Source: Clavelina lepadiformis
Taxonomy: Eukaryota > Chordata > Ascidiacea > Aplousobranchia > Clavelinidae
Direction of reading: 5' to 3'
Length of the DNA stretch: 64,000 bases
Assembly: GCF_947623445.1 (NCBI RefSeq)
Contig: NC_135246.1
Coordinates: 16,909,856 to 16,973,855 of the forward strand
Under the pieces are notes generated by a model. The model saw only the letters and a program-made list of their open reading frames with translations. It had not been told where the DNA came from and ran no database searches. How positions within the stretch are numbered: position 1 is the first letter of the stretch; each line of letters opens with the position of its first letter. Positions 61,886 to 64,000 of this stretch are shown one piece after another. Both the position numbers and the translations under genes were made by a program.

Positions 61886-64000
61886 GTGAGCAATGATTGT
61901 TTTTGTAGTTCAGGCACAGTATCTGGCCTTGAAATTGAGGAACCCTTAATAATTAATTATTAACTTCGTTGCCATGTGGACCGAAGCATTTTATGTTGTG
62001 TGTGAAAGCATTCATGTAGCCTATGTTGTATACCATTTGTGCATGCGATTATGCACGTTTAGGTAATGTTCATACATTTATGCGTTTCAAGAAATTTATT
62101 TACTAAGTCAATTTAATTAATGCTAAACAGAAATGCCAGAAGTCCAACCGCTTTCTTGAAGTTTGATATTTGATTATTTGGCTATCTATTTCTTTATAAC
62201 AAACCATTTCATGCATGATTTACAACCTAGTATAAGTAGTATTAGTAGTAGTAGTACTGTATTATAATTGCTAATTTACAATATCATTTGAAACTCACGA
62301 ATGACGACCAATTTTTTATCTCAGAATGTACTGCTACATTGACTACCAAACTGGAAATAGTTATTTTGGATGTGAAAAATAACAACATGAGCAAAATTAT
62401 GTTTATTTGGTGAATTACAAAACATTAGTGCCTATTTTCCTGGCAGAAATTGTACAGTTAGAAAAAAATGTTTGTTAACTTCTGCCTATCTCAAATGATC
62501 CAATTGGTCGGGACAATGGTGACTTTTTCTGTAATAGTATATATATACAGAAAATCTTTACGTTTTAAAGCTTTGTTACGATCAGTTAAGCCATTGGTAT
62601 TAACTGGTTTATCTGGTATATTAATTGGTTTATTAATCTTAAAATCAGAAAATTAACAGGCGCAGCTTTTAACATAACATGCTTTTTAGTTAGTGTTTGC
62701 TTGACCACAATTAAAACATCATATACTTTCTGAAGATTTTCTTTTGGTATTCAGTTATCTGACAGGATAAATGTTGCGAAATTCCCACTCATTTTTATGA
62801 GTATAAATTATAGTTAAACGAATAACCAAGTCCATGTTTCAAAAGCTTTGCAATTTCAGTTATAGTGAAACTTAGTACCGCAGTTCCCAAAGGTAGTTTT
62901 CGAGGTAGATGTTTTTTGAGAAGTTTATTTGTCTTAATGCACTTTAAGACTTTTCCTCTGAGAACTTTGTCGTAGCTTGCACAATATGCCGATGGAGGGG
63001 CTCTCAGAATAGTTATAAAGTGGCAGTAATTGAGGGGAAAATATTTAAAAATGACTTTAGTTATGTCCTGAAAAGGTTTAAAATTGGTAGCAATTTTTGT
63101 GAGGGAATCTTTGTTTTGTGCATGATCGGAATTACTATAAAATTTCAAAATAGGTGTATCATTAGAAATTGCATTTTACATTTCTGACATGCTGTAAGTG
63201 CAGTGCTGCATGTTGTAAGTTTTCTGATGTTTGCTTGTTATCAAGTGATTTGCATGCAAGAGAAATTTATAAAATGCATTGACATAATTGTTCAGTATTA
63301 TTGGTGTTACATTTTCAACAAAATTTCTATTTCCACCCACATTATAACATTGTTTGCAATTAGTGTTAGTATTATTAGTAATGGTATTGTTAGTATCGGT
63401 GTAGACTGTAGAGTCGTGTCTAAAGATTGTTTTCGTTTCTTACAGGTTGGTGATATGGGCAAGTGGAAGCCAACGCATGAATTTGTGTTTGTCTTTTTGT
63501 AGTGAAAGAGTTTTTAAGATTGCAGCACATTAAAGTTCACAGTAAAAAATTTTATGTGCTATTTTTATGTTTGACACCACTAAGTATTAATATGACAACA
63601 TATTATTGTAGTGATATTAAAGATTATTAAATAATTGAGGCATTTGCCATATGAAGATCGCAGGGTATATGCTGTTCTGCCATTTATCACCATGCAATTG
63701 GCTGCGTTTTTCACTTGTGTGGTTTTTACTTATTTTTTATCACTTTTACTTCAATCGTTACTGATACTTCTTCTCATGTTCTTCTTGCATCTCATTTATT
63801 TGAGAAGTTGTTTTTATAATTTCTTCTTGCCTGGCATGTAAGAAATTAGAATTATATTTTATGAAGTATTTTTGCACCGATGTAGTTAGTTTATTACTGG
63901 ATCGTGGACTTCCTATATTGCGCAATACTGGCTGAGATGCTAGTGCAGGTGTTAGAAAAGTGCAGTCTAGCTTGCTTGCTTGGAAGTAGAATAGTTTTAT
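61886..64000 (+). other. ABCC intronic sequence to window end
   Basis: No exon of the expected next ABCC segment (the RFYVASSRQLKR-like part) was found, so this is intron or contains unrecognised alternative exons. Weak candidates: about 62491-62550 (SQMIQLVGTMVTF) and 63664-63810 (a hydrophobic frame after CAG|G). A short AGT microsatellite lies at about 62233-62262. Confidence 0.45.

Overview
The window is animal nuclear DNA: AT-rich, with spliced genes, GT-AG introns mostly 100-1500 bp long, and many small DNA transposons. Gene content (a chordate-type ABCC1-like transporter, NACA, the ribosome-assembly GTPase GTPBP4/NOG1, clustered rhodopsin-type receptors), compact spacing and base composition suggest an invertebrate deuterostome, most likely an ascidian tunicate such as Ciona. 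That placement is inference. All exon models were built by hand from splice sites, reading phase and paralogue or family comparison; no transcript data were available.

Layout. 1-1.3 kb: end of a hAT transposon with a BED-finger protein fragment. 1.4-25 kb: four paralogous class A GPCR genes, copy 1 (-, last exons not in the window), copies 2 and 3 (+, complete, 358 and 362 aa, a tandem duplication) and copy 4 (-, complete, 355 aa). All share the same seven-exon plan and exon sizes. A small unrecognised 171-aa gene (20.4-21.8 kb) sits between copies 3 and 4. 26.5-27.9 kb: a Mutator-like element with long repeat-rich inverted ends. 28.3-29.9 kb: a secreted, acidic-then-basic precursor protein (-). 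31.3-32.1 kb: a hAT element. 33.2-37.4 kb: NACA (+). 38.0-39.7 kb: a 12-finger C2H2 protein (-), tail to tail with NACA. 42.4-47.2 kb: GTPBP4 (+). 50.3 kb to the end: an ABCC1/MRP1-like transporter (+), followed through the first nucleotide-binding domain and into the second membrane domain; the rest lies beyond the window.

Most notable points: (i) the ABCC gene carries two consecutive two-exon cassettes, each exactly 311 nt, coding the same part of the second membrane domain with the same outer phases. They can only be used one at a time, which looks like mutually exclusive splicing. (ii) Exon 3 of all four GPCR copies is nearly identical at the DNA level although neighbouring exons have diverged, and a 50-bp piece of copy 4 exon 3/intron 3 sits antisense in intron 3 of copy 2; both point to conversion or template switching. 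(iii) The secreted precursor, if spliced as predicted, ends in a short C-x4-C peptide behind a polybasic cleavage site, like a neuropeptide. (iv) At least six non-autonomous hAT elements have readable 8-bp target duplications, five of them exact, and three hAT elements are packed into one ABCC intron.
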